From: Distichodus sexfasciatus
Taxonomy: Eukaryota; Chordata; Actinopteri; Characiformes; Distichodontidae
Reading direction: 5' to 3'
Assembly: GCA_032718565.1 (NCBI GenBank)
Contig: JAVGVS010000313.1
Coordinates: 230,116 to 294,115, forward strand
DNA: 64,000 nt
Made by a program: the position numbers and the translations under genes. Below, piece after piece: positions 1-11,896 of this stretch (positions within the stretch are counted from its first letter, which is position 1; every line of letters starts with the position of its first letter). A model generated the notes under the pieces. It did not search any database. It saw only the letters and a list, made by a program, of their open reading frames with translations, and was not told the DNA's origin.

Positions 1-488
1 ACCGTACTTTGGTGCCGTTTGAAGCCTCTCCTTATTGTCTCTGTAAAGCGCTTTGGGCGTCTAGCTAAGCTTTTGATCAGAGAAATCGAACGTCCAATCT
101 TTTGGGCCTTCCCAATAATGACTTATCTGCTTTGGAATACTCCAGCTACTCCCCCCTCAATCCCCACCTCGCTTTGTCCTCATCTGCCCCCGGTTACCCA
201 ATCAGCAATCTTCCAAACATGGCGCTTAAAAAAACTAGTCCTGACAGGCTCGCTTGATGTCTCTGTCGAGCGTGGCCGGCATCCGAATCTCTTTAATCCT
301 GGCTCATCGATCAACCCCAACCTTCCCAGCCTCGATAAAAGTGCAGTTTCTCAAGAACCCGGCTTTTCCCCCTCTCCTTCACTCTCTTCCCTCTTTCCCC
401 ACGAGCGTGTTGAACGCTGGCACTGCAGTAGAGCTGCTTTGAGGCGGAGTTTGACCAGTTTGACGTATTATAGTAATAGCAATTATTT
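1..488. other. unique sequence, no feature recognised
   Basis: Low-repeat DNA running into the left flank of the first minisatellite. A 161-codon open frame (19-504) crosses it but has no recognisable domain, and a shifted frame is also open. I treat it as chance. Confidence 0.5.
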
Positions 489-570
489 GCGTCTTTATAT
501 TTAAAATATGTTTGTGTATGAGCAATATATCAGTCAACATATTAATGATGGTAAATTTCTTAATATTTTA
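489..570 (+). repeat. left copy of 82-bp direct repeat flanking a minisatellite
   Basis: This AT-rich 82-bp segment recurs at 1272-1353 in the same orientation with about four substitutions and no indel. The two copies sit immediately outside the 22-bp array, one on each side. The pair could mark a duplication that included the array, or an array that arose between two older repeats. Confidence 0.9.
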
Positions 571-1271
571 GCAACTAACATGGTGTTTATTAGCAACTAA
601 CATAGTGTACATTAGCAACTAACACAGTGTACATTAGCAACTAACATAGTGTACATTAGCAACTAACATAGTGTACGCTAGCAACTAACATAGTGTACGT
701 TAGCAACTAAAGTAGTGTACATTAGCAACTAACATAGTGTACATTAGCAACTAACATAGTGTACGTTAGCAACTAACATAGTGTACATTAGCAAGTAACA
801 TAGCGTGCATTAGCAACTAACATAGTGTACTTTAGCAACTAACATAGTGTACATTAGCAACTAACATAGTATACATTAGCAACTAACATAGTGTACATTA
901 GCAACTAACAGTGTACATTAGCAACTAACATAGTGTATGTTAGCAACTAACATAATGTACATTAGCAACTAACATAGTGTACATCAGCAACTTACATAGT
1001 GTACATTAGCAACTAACATAGTGTACATTAGCAAGTAACATAGTGTACATTGGCATCTAACATAGTGTACGTTAGCAACTAACATAGTGTACGTTAGCAA
1101 CTAACATAGTGTACATTAGCAACTAACATAGTGTACGTCAACAACTAACATAGTGTACGTTAGCAACTAACATAGTGTACATAAGCAAGTAACATAGCGT
1201 GCATTAGCAACTAACATAGTGTACGTTAGCAAATAACATGCTGTCTATTAGCAACTAACATAGTGTACATT
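571..1271 (+). repeat. 22-bp minisatellite, array 1
   Basis: About 32 head-to-tail copies of a 22-bp unit with core TAGCAACTAACATAGTGTAC. Most variation is single-base (for example ACATTAGC against ACGTTAGC), with a few short units. The same unit, reverse-complemented, forms arrays at 23084-23419 and 42049-42950. Exact 82-bp direct repeats flank this array. No open frame of note. Confidence 0.97.
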
Positions 1272-1353
1272 GCATCTTTATATTTAAAACATGTTTGTGT
1301 ATGAGCAATATATCAGTCAATATATTAATGATGGTAAATGTCTTAATATTTTA
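1272..1353 (+). repeat. right copy of 82-bp direct repeat
   Basis: Partner of 489-570 at about 95% identity. It begins where the last 22-bp unit ends. Confidence 0.9.
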
Positions 1354-1974
1354 ATATCAAAGAGCATGACTCTGACTGGGTTCCAAAGAGGCTCTCTGGT
1401 TACAGTTTCCCTTTAGTAGAGACTTTTCGCTAAAGCAGTGATGTGTTCGCTTTTCTTAATCCCCTGAGGTACATTACGACCGATGCGGTCAATCACCACC
1501 GCATTCCTGAACGATGAAACACCAACCGTGTTACACACCGTTCTGGATATGATTTCTGAAAAACAAAAATCTTATCAACAAGGCAAAGGGAGATCTGATT
1601 TCAGCACTAGATTAGACATGTTTGTAAGATTTCTAATCATATACTTAACCCTGAATGGATTTTGAACAAACGACGCTAATCAGATAATAAATCATGCGCT
1701 ATTTGAAGTCATATTGCATAGCGTTCAGATGTGGTTTATTTACACATCATAATGTGGCAATGCAAGCGCTTGCAGTCAAGGAGGACGACGCGATAATGAT
1801 GGCCAGAAGCAAAAACATGGGCTAAAAGAGGGAAGGTTCTTTTACCTGTTCACTTAAGAGGTCACGCTACTGAGAATCACTAATGTGGCCACTATGAAGA
1901 AAGGCAATTTTTTTCCTTTTTAGAGGGAGAGATTATCGAAACCCACTCAGCATTTCCCCAAAGCATGTTCATTG
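1354..1974. other. unique sequence, no feature recognised
   Basis: Non-repetitive DNA between the 22-bp array and the (CATC)n array. I see no conserved protein, RNA or transposon signal. Confidence 0.5.
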
Positions 1975-2769
1975 TTCTTCCAGCTATCTTTCCAGCCTTC
2001 CATCCATCAATCCAATCATCCTCCATCCAACCCTCTGTCCAGCCATCTAGCCATCCATCCATCCATCTATCCATCTATTCTTCCAACTATCTTTCCAGCC
2101 TTCCATCCATCAATCCAACCATCATACTATTCTTTCATCCATCTGACCATCCTCCATCCAACCCTCTGTCCAGCCATCTAGCCATCCATCCATCAGTCTA
2201 TCCCTCTATTCTTCCAACTATCTTTCCAGCCTTCTGTTCATCCATCCATCAATCCATCCATTTTTTAAATGACCATTGCATTTGAGGATCAATTTATCCA
2301 TCCATCCATCCATCCAACCAACCATTCAGCTATCATTCCATTCATCTATTCACCGAATTCATTTGTGCCTCAATCCTTCCATCTATCCATCCATCCATCC
2401 ATCTATCCACCCATCCAACCCTCTGTCCAACCATCTAACCATCCATTCATCCCACCATCCAACTATAGTTCTATTTATCTATCTATCCATCCATCCATCC
2501 ATCTGTCCAACTATCCTTCCATCTGTTCCTCCAACTATCTTTCCAGCCTTCCATCCATCAATCCAACCATCCAACTATCGTTCCCTCCATCTATCCCCCC
2601 AATCATTTGTGCCTCAATCCTTGCATCTATCTATCCATCAATCCATCCAACCCTCTGTCCAACCATCTGTCCACCCAATCCATCCTCCATCTTTCCATCC
2701 ATCCACCTGTCCAACTATCCTTCCATTCATTCATTCATCCAGCCCTCCATTCAGCTGTCTTTCCATCAT
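1975..2769 (+). repeat. (CATC)n-rich array with higher-order units
   Basis: The tract is built on CATC/CCAT tetramers. It contains longer recurring blocks, such as TTCCAACTATCTTTCCAGCC followed by TTCCATCCATCAATCCAAC, seen near 1978, 2080, 2212 and 2530. It is therefore an old microsatellite that has expanded as longer blocks. Overlapping frames reading Pro-Ser-Ile-His are artefacts of the tetramer. Confidence 0.95.
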
Positions 2770-2789
2770 GACTTGGGTGTGTCTAAGTG

Positions 2790-2822
2790 TCAGGTAACAC
2801 ACACTAACACACACAAACATAC
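2790..2822 (+). repeat. short (AC)n-like tract
   Basis: Imperfect CA repeat immediately downstream of the (CATC)n array. Confidence 0.8.
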
Positions 2823-3129
2823 AAGTATTTTTTTATAATTATGGTCATAGCTATCAATAATAATGTGCTCTTCCAAAATCACAAACAATCTGAGGTGACA
2901 TGCCAACGTACGTCAAAGCAAAAGTTCACAGCCAAGAAGGAGCATTTCACTTGTCAAATTACTCCACGTTTCATTTGTTTGCTGGCAGGCCAGCGAGTGT
3001 TTTGATAAGTTGCTCAGAAGACACTGGCACTTCTGTCTTTACAGTTATCACGGCATCGCCAAGTGAACGGAGAGCTGCAGTGTTTTCTTCTGCTTCTTCT
3101 GTGGCTGTGCCACATATAGAAAAGCAGCC
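2823..3129. other. unique sequence, no feature recognised
   Basis: Nothing recognised on either strand. The frames that cross it run into the (AT)n tract. Confidence 0.45.

Positions 3130-3195
<66 letters not shown>
3130..3195 (+). repeat. (AT)n microsatellite
   Basis: About 66 bp of almost pure AT with a single phase break. The self-complementary tract could extrude a cruciform. The Ile-Tyr repeat frames on both strands are artefacts. Confidence 0.97.
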
Positions 3196-3196
<1 letters not shown>

Positions 3197-4617
3197 GTGT
3201 ATATATTGTGTATAATTATATAAATGTATATAAAGCCCAGAAAAGTACATGGTAGAGAGATGAAGATCTCATCTTGTGCAACATTTTGCCAGAATGCACA
3301 CTGACAGCTCAGTATGTCACATGCAAACACCTGCACTTGTCTTTTTCTACCCCCATCTCTCCTTTTTTCCCTTTACAAGAGACCCCATCACCCCTGCCAG
3401 TGGCTGAGATCAAACGCAGTTACCGTTGAGAAGAGGTTACGCTAAGCAAAATTATTGGGCGAAGATCACGATCAGAAATGCAATGAAACCAAGCAAAGGG
3501 CCGGAGGGTCTGGAGCAGAACTGAGTGGCAGTAAACGAGGATCTACGGCTTACCGAGTTATAGGCTGCTGGATATGGGAGCAGTTTGAGAAGCGCGTCTC
3601 AAAATACAACTTTTAATGAGGCAGAGGCCTGACCTCAAGTAAGGTGATATCGTGGTTATGTATGACTAATAAAATGCCATTTATCAGTGTCGAGTCTGTC
3701 TTTTCATTTTAAAAGCAAATAACGGTTATCGGTCTCTATGACTTTTCCTTTTAATACATATGTTTTGTTTATTAACAGAGGAAATAATTCAGAGATGTGG
3801 AGAAAAGAGCACGGAAAGACGTGATGGTTTTTTAAATTCTATATTAGTGCAGCATGATCCTGATCAACTCTACTATTGTACAAACTCTCATCCCTTTCTC
3901 CACTGTTTCCAAGGATACTTATATTTCCTCATACCTTCATCCTCTCCTCTGCTATCTTTCCATATCTCCAAGATCAGCCCCCAAAAGACAAATACACTCA
4001 CAGATAATAAGAACACACTTTGTTTCGTCATTGTTTTCGTGGAATCTGAATTATATCACCAATACGTGAAATCTTTTCAGCCATAATCAACATTAAAATG
4101 AGAAAAATAAGGTTTAGAATATTTGACTTTGTCTGTGATCCAGGAAAATTAATTGCATCCTAAAACCCAGTAACAAATTTTTGCTATTTCATAATAAAAC
4201 GCCAAAACACATTTTGCCTTTCTCTGTTACGTTTATCTTCATAATTTTGGGGGATCTAGCTTGGCCTGCAACCAGCACCGTGATAGCTAATATTTATTCA
4301 CTCTTTCAGCAGGCTTAACTACACACACACACACGCACACACACACACAAAAACACAGAAACATGAATATGCTTCTATTCATTTTTATGCAAATGAAGGA
4401 GTTGTTTTGGAGCTATGTGGGTGAGAACTAACACAGAGACAGCTGCTCCGGAAATCCAAGCGAGGTTTTGGGAGTGGGGCTCTCCTGAAGGACGGTCATG
4501 TAGGTCCAACTTAGAAACTTCTTTCAGCCTCCTTGATGCCGAGACGCTTCCCTTAATAAATGCACTTCGGGAATGGGAATCGAAATAAAAGTTCCATGTA
4601 GTCATCACTTTTTAAAT
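3196..4617. other. unique sequence with one (AC)n microsatellite
   Basis: Ordinary AT-rich DNA apart from a CA repeat at 4320-4349. No coding or RNA signal recognised. The 108-codon frame at 3760-4086 has no family resemblance that I can see. Confidence 0.5.
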
Positions 4618-4730
4618 AGTAGCTTTCAAGCTCCACTAATGATAGTGAAGTAGCTAAGCTACAGTCACATTGTTTCAATACAGAAAGAAGTTACACTAAG
4701 GTTACAGAAAAGTAGCTAACTATATCCTTG
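4618..4730 (+). repeat. dispersed repeat fragment, family shared with 49550
   Basis: The segment matches 49550-49700 on the same strand. The clearest match is AAAAGTAGCTAACTATATCC here, 18 of 20 identical to the copy at 49659-49678. The 49.5-kb copy begins with CAGTGTTGGAGAAGCTAG, which resembles a hAT-type terminus. This copy is probably a truncated piece of the same non-autonomous DNA element. Confidence 0.6.
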
Positions 4731-6024
4731 AAAGAGCTCGAAGAAGCCTTTCGAATGAGAGGCGAAATCTCACCAAGAACCTTAAATGAAGTCCATACGC
4801 TCTGATTCAAGGCCTAAGATTACAATGTTGTGGACGACTGAGAACCTTCACAGATATCATTTTAACGTGGAACCAAATCAATAATAATTAAATACAAACG
4901 GCTGCTAATTGGCTAAGACAACACTTGCATGAAAATGGAATTGGTGATGATGCTTAGAGTCATTTGTAGGCCTATTCAATTATGATTTTTAATCAACTAA
5001 GCACATAAATAAATTAAGCTCAAGAAACAAAAGCACCTCCATAAAGAGACTTAATTATTGTATTTGAAGTAGTTGATATTTATGACTTTTACAGATGAAA
5101 CTATCTTTATTTAAAGTAGGATCAAGCAAGCGAAAAAACCTCTAGACTCTCATTATGATTTTACTTAACATCATTCACACATATGTCCGAGTAACACTGC
5201 AGACTTGAAAAAATGTTTATGAAATGAAAGTCAAATGATTTGTTTTGGGGCTGGACCCCACGCCAACCACAACACTGTCCCAGGAGTGACATACGACGAC
5301 TCGTTACACCATCACCTGACAAATGGCCGTAATCCCTTTCAGATTTTAACACCTTTTTGGACCTGCTCGTCCCCCAACACCCCCTCCCTGTCCTTTTCCG
5401 TATTAAAGATGCTGTCATTTCGCACATGCCCAACGCAGAACAGATGGAGGTATGGCTTGTGAAAGCTGAATTCCCATCAGACTTCTCCACGCTAGCAGAA
5501 AGAGAGTCTATCAGTATGAGGTCAGGCAAGAGACCAAGAAGCAGGAAAAGTGTGGGAGTGGGAAAAAAAAGAAAGAAACACAGAAATACAGAGACTGCTC
5601 CACCACTCCCGACTCACTCCACCACCACCACCACCACAGCGCTAACCTGCAAAATCCATATAAAATATCGACATAACATCACAGGAAAGTAGAGGAAAGA
5701 AGAGCAATAGGACGTGTTTTAAAAGACGCATTTTGTAAAGAAATGCATATCATAAAATAAAACCCCAACTGCTGGCATGATTTTTGGTGTAAAAGTATTT
5801 TTCTACACTGTGAGTCAAGCAGCTACTGTATCTTTGGCCATAACTTTGACAAATGTAGACAAATTTTCAACATAAATAAGTTTCTATTACGTGTTGGTGA
5901 ATGTGGTAAAGCTTATTAATTGATGACATGATCTTAAAAAATGTTGGCTATTATGATATTTTTTTATTAATTGCCCAGTTGCAACTTCTTTTCTCCTTCC
6001 GCTCATGGCGCAAAAAAAGATCAT
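4731..6024. other. unique sequence with (CCA)n tract
   Basis: AT-rich single-copy-looking DNA with a short (CCA)n tract at 5617-5640. A minus-strand frame of 122 codons (5161-5529) shows no recognised motif. Confidence 0.5.
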
Positions 6025-6945
6025 ACCCTGATTTGGCCACAAGAGGCACCACCATTAAGAAAGCTATTCCCTGTTATCGTCACAAAGGGTCCCACCATTA
6101 AGGATGTTATTCCCTGATTTGGCCACAAGGGGTGCCACACCATGATGCGATTCTGATTTGGCTGGCCAAGGTGGCACCATTAAGGATGTTATTCCCTGTT
6201 ATTGCCACAAGGGGCGCCACCATTAAAGATGTTATTCCCTGATTTGGCCACAAGGGGCGCCATCAATAAGGATGCTATTCCCTCGATTTGGCCACAAGGC
6301 GCCACCATTAAAGATGTTATTCTGACGGCCACAAGGGGCGCCTATACTATTAGGATGCTATCCCCGATTTGGCCACAAGAGGCGCCACAATTAAGGATGT
6401 TATTCCCTGTTGTCGCCACAAGGGGCGCCACTATTAGGGATGCTATCCCCTGATTTGGCCACAATAGGCGCCTCCATTAAGGATGTTATTCCCTGTTGTC
6501 GCCACAAGGGGCACCACCATTAAGGATGCTATTCCCTGATTTGGCCACAAGGGGCACCACCATTAAGGATGCTATTCCCTGTTATTGCCACAAGGGGCGC
6601 CACCATTAAGGATGTTATTCCCTGATTTGACCACAAGGGGTGCCACCATTAAGGATGTTATTCCCTTATTTGGAACAATAAGGGCGCCTACTATTATGAT
6701 GTTATTCCTTGTTATTGCCACAAGGGCGCCACCATTATGATGCTACACTTTATTTGAACACAAGGTGCCACTATTATGATGTTATTCCCTGATTTGAACA
6801 CAAAGGGCGCCACTATTAAGGATGTTATTCCCTGTTATTGCCACAAGGGGCGCCACCATTAAGGATGTTATTCCCTTATTTGAACACAAGTAAGCTACCA
6901 TTATGATGTTATTCCCTGATTTGACTACAAGGCGCACCATTAAGG
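6025..6945 (+). repeat. 43-bp minisatellite, array 1
   Basis: About 21 tandem copies of a 43-bp unit built on GGCCACAAGGGGCGCC and ATTAAGGATGTTATTCCC. Copies with GATTTGGCCACAA and with GTTATTGCCACAA tend to alternate, so the true period may be an 86-bp dimer. The core is close to the CTCF motif core but lacks one G. A diverged, inverted array with the same 43-bp period lies at 24795-25046. Confidence 0.95.
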
Positions 6946-7095
6946 GCCTTTTACACGTGATTGGGGATATTTTAAATGCATATTTTTTCATATGTTTGGG
7001 CCTTTTGTTTACACATATCCACAGAATCCAGCATTTTGCATCTTCACTTTTATAAATATGCATTGATAAAAATATCCACATAAAAGTGATTTAAG
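6946..7095. mobile_element. putative palindromic MITE
   Basis: The segment starts GGGCCTTTTACACGTG straight after the 43-bp array. It has inverted arms: GGATATTTTAAATGCATATT near 6965 pairs with AAATATGCATTG...AAATATCC near 7054-7080. The layout fits a small non-autonomous DNA transposon. The target duplication was not resolved, and the superfamily is unknown. Confidence 0.45.
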
Positions 7096-7428
7096 TTATT
7101 TAGACTGTGTCTTAGTGGTAGCAAGTTAGGAGACACCATTCATCACCACATTCTCAGCTCATGGAGGAGACCGTTACAGGTAAGTCTCAACATTTAATTG
7201 CCTTTTTTCAGGACAAGAAAAGTTATGCTAGGTGTTGGGTTAAAAGTGTAAGTCTAGTTAGTTTGCATCCACTTCCCAGTACATATTCATTTGAGCTTGA
7301 CCTTATTGAAGGACTGAACACACAGCACGATGCTAAGTGCTATAAAAGCGAAATCTGGAACACACGCCCAACTTAATTATACTTCCCAGTGCTGCTGATC
7401 GTTTGCTGTTGATAGTGGGGATCCGTCC

Positions 7429-7465
7429 TTCCCTCCATCCCTCCCTCCCTCCCTCCCTCCATGTC
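7429..7465 (+). repeat. (CCCT)n-rich microsatellite
   Basis: About 37 bp of CCTC/CCAT tetramers. Confidence 0.9.
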
Positions 7466-8410
7466 GCCCATTGTTGGCTGGTTGTAATTAAGAGGCAATT
7501 TATGCAAAGATTACTTTAATTAGGCGATTAGCTGATAATTTGCAGTATGAGAGGGCCACACTGGCTGCTGCTGCTGCGCTTGGGGTTTGGGAGAGAAAGG
7601 GGATCTGTATCCTCCCTTGAGGCTGATGAGCCTTTTGATCGAGGGAACGATTGCACTATGAGCAAAAGCTGGTGATGTTGTGATCACAGCACGTGTCCAG
7701 AGGTGATCTTTGGCAGCAAAGACATTTTGACGCATTCCAAAGTTTTGGGTGGGGTCCTGGTGATGTTTATTCATAACATCATGCTCTAATTATAGGACAT
7801 GAAGTGATGCTAAACCAATATTGACATTGGAGCTTTAAGTGGTAATGAAAAGCATGCTAACAATTTGTAGTGCATTCTGTAGTGCTGTGTGTGGCTTTGT
7901 AGTATTTTTTTTAGTATTTGGTTGGTTTTATCTATATTAGAAAATGTTGATTTTTGGTATACAACAACAAGTCTTATTTTACTGACATTTGTTGTACTAG
8001 TAATTGTAATCTTTGTGAACATTTTATTCTTTCACAATTAACGCTGTCATTTGTCACTAATACAAACAATTTGTTTTTAATTTCTGATAATTGTCATTTT
8101 ACACTACCAAAATTATGGACCAAGGCAGAGAATTACCTTCGAAAATCGTTAATGGTCTCCATTATGTAATTTTTTTCTAATGGCTTTTTATACACTGACA
8201 CCTGCAGGATTTGCGGAACTGATGGTAAAAATCCTCAAACCTTGATAAGTTACTTCTAAAGTCATGTTTGCAATAATAAAATGTATAGTTTTAAGCTATG
8301 TTTTTATGTTGTCAAAATGCTAACATAACTTTTTGTTATAGCTTTTATTATGTCGAAGTGACGCATGATGCAGATAGGCGCCACTGATACGACAAATCAA
8401 CGGAACAAAG
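7466..8410. other. unique sequence, no feature recognised
   Basis: Nothing recognised apart from a five-unit (CTG) run near 7566. The sequence becomes AT-rich toward the LINE fragment. Confidence 0.45.
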
Positions 8411-8870
8411 TCATCTGGTGAAAGAGCGAAATAGATCTGAGCGTCATCTGCTTATTTTCTATGATAGGACATTATTCATTTTGAAGAATTTGGACGAGAA
8501 GAAGCATGTACAGACTCCAACAGAACAGGTCCAAGAACCTATCCCCTGTGGGATCAGAAGTAGGGTTTTACTAATCGCAAGTACCGAGAGAGACAAAATA
8601 ACTCATGCTTTCTGTCCCAAATGTGATCTAAACCATCTGAGGACTAAACCTGACGCAGGACCCAATTTTCAAGTCTGTCTAGCACCATTTTACGGTCAAC
8701 AATGTTAAAGGCTACACTCGGATCTAACAGCAGCATTACAGTTATTTTTTTTTCCATTACTGTATTCAGGTGAATATCATTCCCAGCTTTATAGAAACAG
8801 CTTCTGCAATTACGATGCTGCTGAAACAAAAACCTGACAGGTAGTCATCAAAGAAGCCAAACCTATGATT
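8411..8870 (-). pseudogene. LINE reverse-transcriptase fragment, Jockey-group, degenerate
   Basis: The minus strand encodes broken pieces of a non-LTR retrotransposon reverse transcriptase, in several frames. Around 8750-8650 it reads VMLLLDPSVAFNIVD then DRLENWV. This is motif A of L2/CR1/Rex1-like enzymes, with the first catalytic Asp kept and the usual AFD changed to AFN. Around 8560-8490 it reads LDLFCWSLYMLLLVQ, which fits the LGPLLFNLYMLPL motif. At 8451-8443 it reads ADD, followed by AQIYFALSPDD, the active-site box, but the preceding Tyr codon is TAA. Frameshifts separate the pieces. It is a dead 5'- and 3'-truncated copy. The exact clade needs a database comparison. Confidence 0.85.
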
Positions 8871-9440
8871 TCACCTCATAAAGACATGGGACAACACTCG
8901 GTCAAGTAAAAGCAATTACAGCTAACGACCTCTTACAGCTGCAACCTAGCGCGCCCCTGACACACCTTTCTCCATGGCGACGGATTCGTCGCTATCAACA
9001 TCTCTTTAAAGTCATCGCCAACAAAGGCAAGGCCTTTATGCAGTTTTAGACGAGGATTCCCTTCTTCAAAAACGCCCCGTTACCCCGCGTTGACTTGACG
9101 CCGAAGGCTGACCTCACTTTTTGAAAATCTGATATGCATATGCTGTTTGTGTTATTGCAGATGCTTGTGTGTGTTTGTTTGTGTGTGTGTGTCCAAATCC
9201 CAGATATTTTCCCACTGGGCCTCTGTGATTTTTTTGCCGTCTATAATTTGCTGCAAGTGCTTGTTTAGTCTATGTTCCTCGGCCTCTAGTTGCAGTTTTC
9301 ATATTACTGATTTCAAGATCATGATTGATGACCTGCACGTTACAGATTTAGCAGAAAAGCGGTGAGGATTCAGACGAACGAGGGCAAATAAGGACAAGCC
9401 ATAACAACACTAGCAACAAAGAAAGACTTAGTGAAAGTGC
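8871..9440. other. unique sequence with short (GT)n
   Basis: Moderately GC-rich, low-repeat DNA around 8930-9120 with a short GT tract near 9180. Possible non-coding conservation only; no gene signal. Confidence 0.4.
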
Positions 9441-9680
9441 GTGAAAGTGAGTGATTACTGGTCATAGTGAACACACCACAGCACAGCACACAGTGCACCA
9501 CAACCAATGTGACCTCTGCATTTGACCCATCTGTCATGAGCAGTGGGCAGCCATCAAAGCGCCTGGAGAGCAGTGCTTGGGATGGTAATCTTGCTCAGGA
9601 GCACCAGTGGTCACTTTTAATGTCTCTGTGACCTTCTTAATCATGGGATGAACACCCTACCGCTATAACACTAACTGCCC
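9441..9680 (-). mobile_element. SINE-A copy 1
   Basis: Copy of the window's commonest dispersed repeat, in minus orientation. On its own strand the family has a tRNA-like head ending near a box-B-like GGTTCAAGTCCCGGAC. It then has a body containing GGTACCACTGAGGTACTCAT and CACTGCTCCTTCACGGATGG, and a tail with GTGCACTGTGTGCTGTG and CACAATGACAAATAATCACT. The full length is about 240-265 bp. This copy is nearly full length but the head is diverged. Confidence 0.85.
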
Positions 9681-10440
9681 TAAATACATAGTACAACCTG
9701 AGGAGCACAAATGTATTTGAGTTATGAATTTAATGTTAAAATAACTGTAACTAATTGCTGTCAATTATATATTTTACTGCATCAAATCTATTGGATTTAT
9801 TACTTCAAACGCCAACATTGAGTTGGGCTGATTCATGAGCATGAGTCATCTCACTAGAAGCATTAAACGATATTAACCTAAAATATGCTCCTTACATTTT
9901 GCAGTGTAGCGTTTATGGAACTCGACTGCCAGTCAAAATACTTTTTTCTTCACTGTAAATAATTTGGAGTAGGTTAGTTGCAAAGTCCAAGGGAAATTTG
10001 GTCGTAGGCGTTCCGTAGTTTTTTTTTTTCCACCACCTGGGACCCGTGAAGGTAAAGAAGGAAAGGCCTCGGGGGAGGAAGTAAGCAGCGGATTTTATCA
10101 GGACTTTCATGTACTTTTTCAATGAAGGAAGAGAATCTCTGAAGAAGTTAGTCGTTTTTTTTCAAACCAGTTCTCACACTCGCTTTCCGCTTTTCCGCTT
10201 CCACCGACGCCAGCGACAGCTGCCATCTGTTAAAAACCGAGCAGGGCAGGAAAGCGGTGTGCCAACGTTCAATTATTCACTCCGGTGTTTACGGCGCTAA
10301 CGCCGAGCTGAACAGGTGACCGTCGGCGTTAACTGAGGAATTAAAAATTCAAATCAGAAGAACGAAGCAAGCGTAATGATCCACAGTCAGGCTATGCTAC
10401 TATCTTTATGAGAATCTGAACTCCAGCAGATACACACTTT
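9681..10440. other. unique sequence, no feature recognised
   Basis: Nothing recognised. The 10140-10310 part is GC-richer than its surroundings. Confidence 0.4.
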
Positions 10441-11160
10441 ATTACGGGTGCAGAAATTGTATCTAATTAGAATAAATAGGTTTATATTCCAAAAGGCCAT
10501 TAAAAACAAACAAACAACAAGCCATTTCCCCAAACGAACACTTTCGAACAATCAAGTATTCTTTGGCTCTTTGGATCTTGGTTTTCATATGAAAAAACAA
10601 GGTTCAAAAAGGTTTATTCAATATTTGATTCCAAAAACAAAAAAAATCAAAAACAAAAAAAATTTCCAAAACCAAAAAATTCCAAAACCAAAAAATAGAA
10701 AAATTGCAAGTCATTTTCTGATTTCCCACTTTGTGCTCGAAATAAAGCAAAACGGACCATGAGTGCACATTTTCCATTTGAGATCAAAATGTGAATTCGG
10801 AAAATGTTTTGGAAATTGGAATTGGAAATTTATTTTTCATTTTGGATTTTAGTTTACGGTTTTAATGTGAAAAATGAATGCACCAATCCTTTTTCCAATC
10901 CTTTTTGAGGGTTTTGGTGTTTGGTTTAAATGTGCAAAATGAATGAAAAAAGAAAAAAACACACCAAACTTTTTGGCAGTTTCATTTTTTGCCTGAACAA
11001 AACAAACAAAACCCAAAAACAAAAACATAAAATTACGAAGAAAGCAAAAAATGAGACACTGTTTTTTGGTTTAACGCGAAAACAAATGCTTAAAACACGC
11101 TACATTTTTTGGGGGTTTAGGTTTTTGATTTTAATTTAAAAACTAATGAAGGGACGTACT
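10441..11160. repeat. A-rich low-complexity region
   Basis: Dense CAAAAA/AAAACC runs with many short self-similar phrases on both strands. Composition and phrasing resemble 62690-62775 and 63094-63250, so it may be a very old dispersed element. I could not define ends. Confidence 0.5.
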
Positions 11161-11506
11161 TTCTGTATCAGTGGGATGGGCTGTGCTTAGATGCCAGGTG
11201 AGGGCGATTGTCACGGCGAGGGCCTTGGCACGGTTCCTGGCCTCTGAAGCTCTGGTAGGAGAAAGGCGATACAGCTACTAAACACGCAGACCGCATGCCC
11301 AGAGCGCCGCCAAGAACGCAAGTAGAAATTTGGGTGCTGGCTAGAGCTGGCGACATTTCAATATCAAATCGATATCATGAATAAGTGAACATTTTAATTT
11401 GTTTATGAGGAATAAATATTTCATTTGGCCATATTTGGTTTGTTTTTGTCTTCATAATCCACAGTTTGGCGATGACTTCAAATCAAGATTTTCATTTACT
11501 GATATT
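11161..11506. other. unique sequence, no feature recognised
   Basis: No supported feature. Confidence 0.4.
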
Positions 11507-11896
11507 TACTTCAATATTTACAGTAAATCCACTGCTGACTAGCGTGAAGATATTTCTCCGGAATCCATCTCCGTCTCCCGAGTTCAGTTAACCTAACGCA
11601 GGTAGGCTATCCATGTGGCTGTGAATGCAGCGTAGGCTATGTAACGCGTAACGTAGCCACTCACACCAAGCGCTCAGAGTGCTACGGGCGATAGTCAACT
11701 TCAAAGGCAGATTTTCCGCTTTCACTTCTGGCGTGACAGGAGAAACCCACTTTGAACGCTGATATCTCAGCGTCATATGTCGTCCCATTCATTCCATATA
11801 GGTATCGCTTTGAAGCTTGATTTATGCCCTTTCATGAAAACATAATAACTCAATTTGGAAAATTTGCGACTGGTTTTGCCGTGGAGGGTCACATTT
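11507..11896 (-). mobile_element. truncated MITE, partner of 14331-15006
   Basis: About 390 bp is the reverse complement of 14331-14745. Shared phrases include GTGACAGGAGAAACCC and GAAGATATTTCTCCGGAATC. The right end carries the terminal sequence GGTTTTGCCGTGGAGGGTCA. The other terminus is missing, so this is a one-ended copy. It lies on the opposite strand from the complete copy. Confidence 0.8.

Noticed and set aside
19..504. 161-codon plus-strand frame at the window start
   Set aside because: No family resemblance, and an overlapping shifted frame is equally open.
571..1271. CRISPR-like array
   Set aside because: The 22-bp units are contiguous with no unique spacers; it is a minisatellite in a eukaryotic genome.
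1965..2838. Overlapping frames rich in Pro-Ser-Ile-His
   Set aside because: Produced by the CATC tetramer being read in several frames.
2900..3336. Tyr-Ile repeat proteins on both strands
   Set aside because: Translation of the (AT)n tract.
5161..5529. 122-codon minus-strand frame as a transposase or gag piece
   Set aside because: I could match no motif of either, and no terminal repeats flank it.
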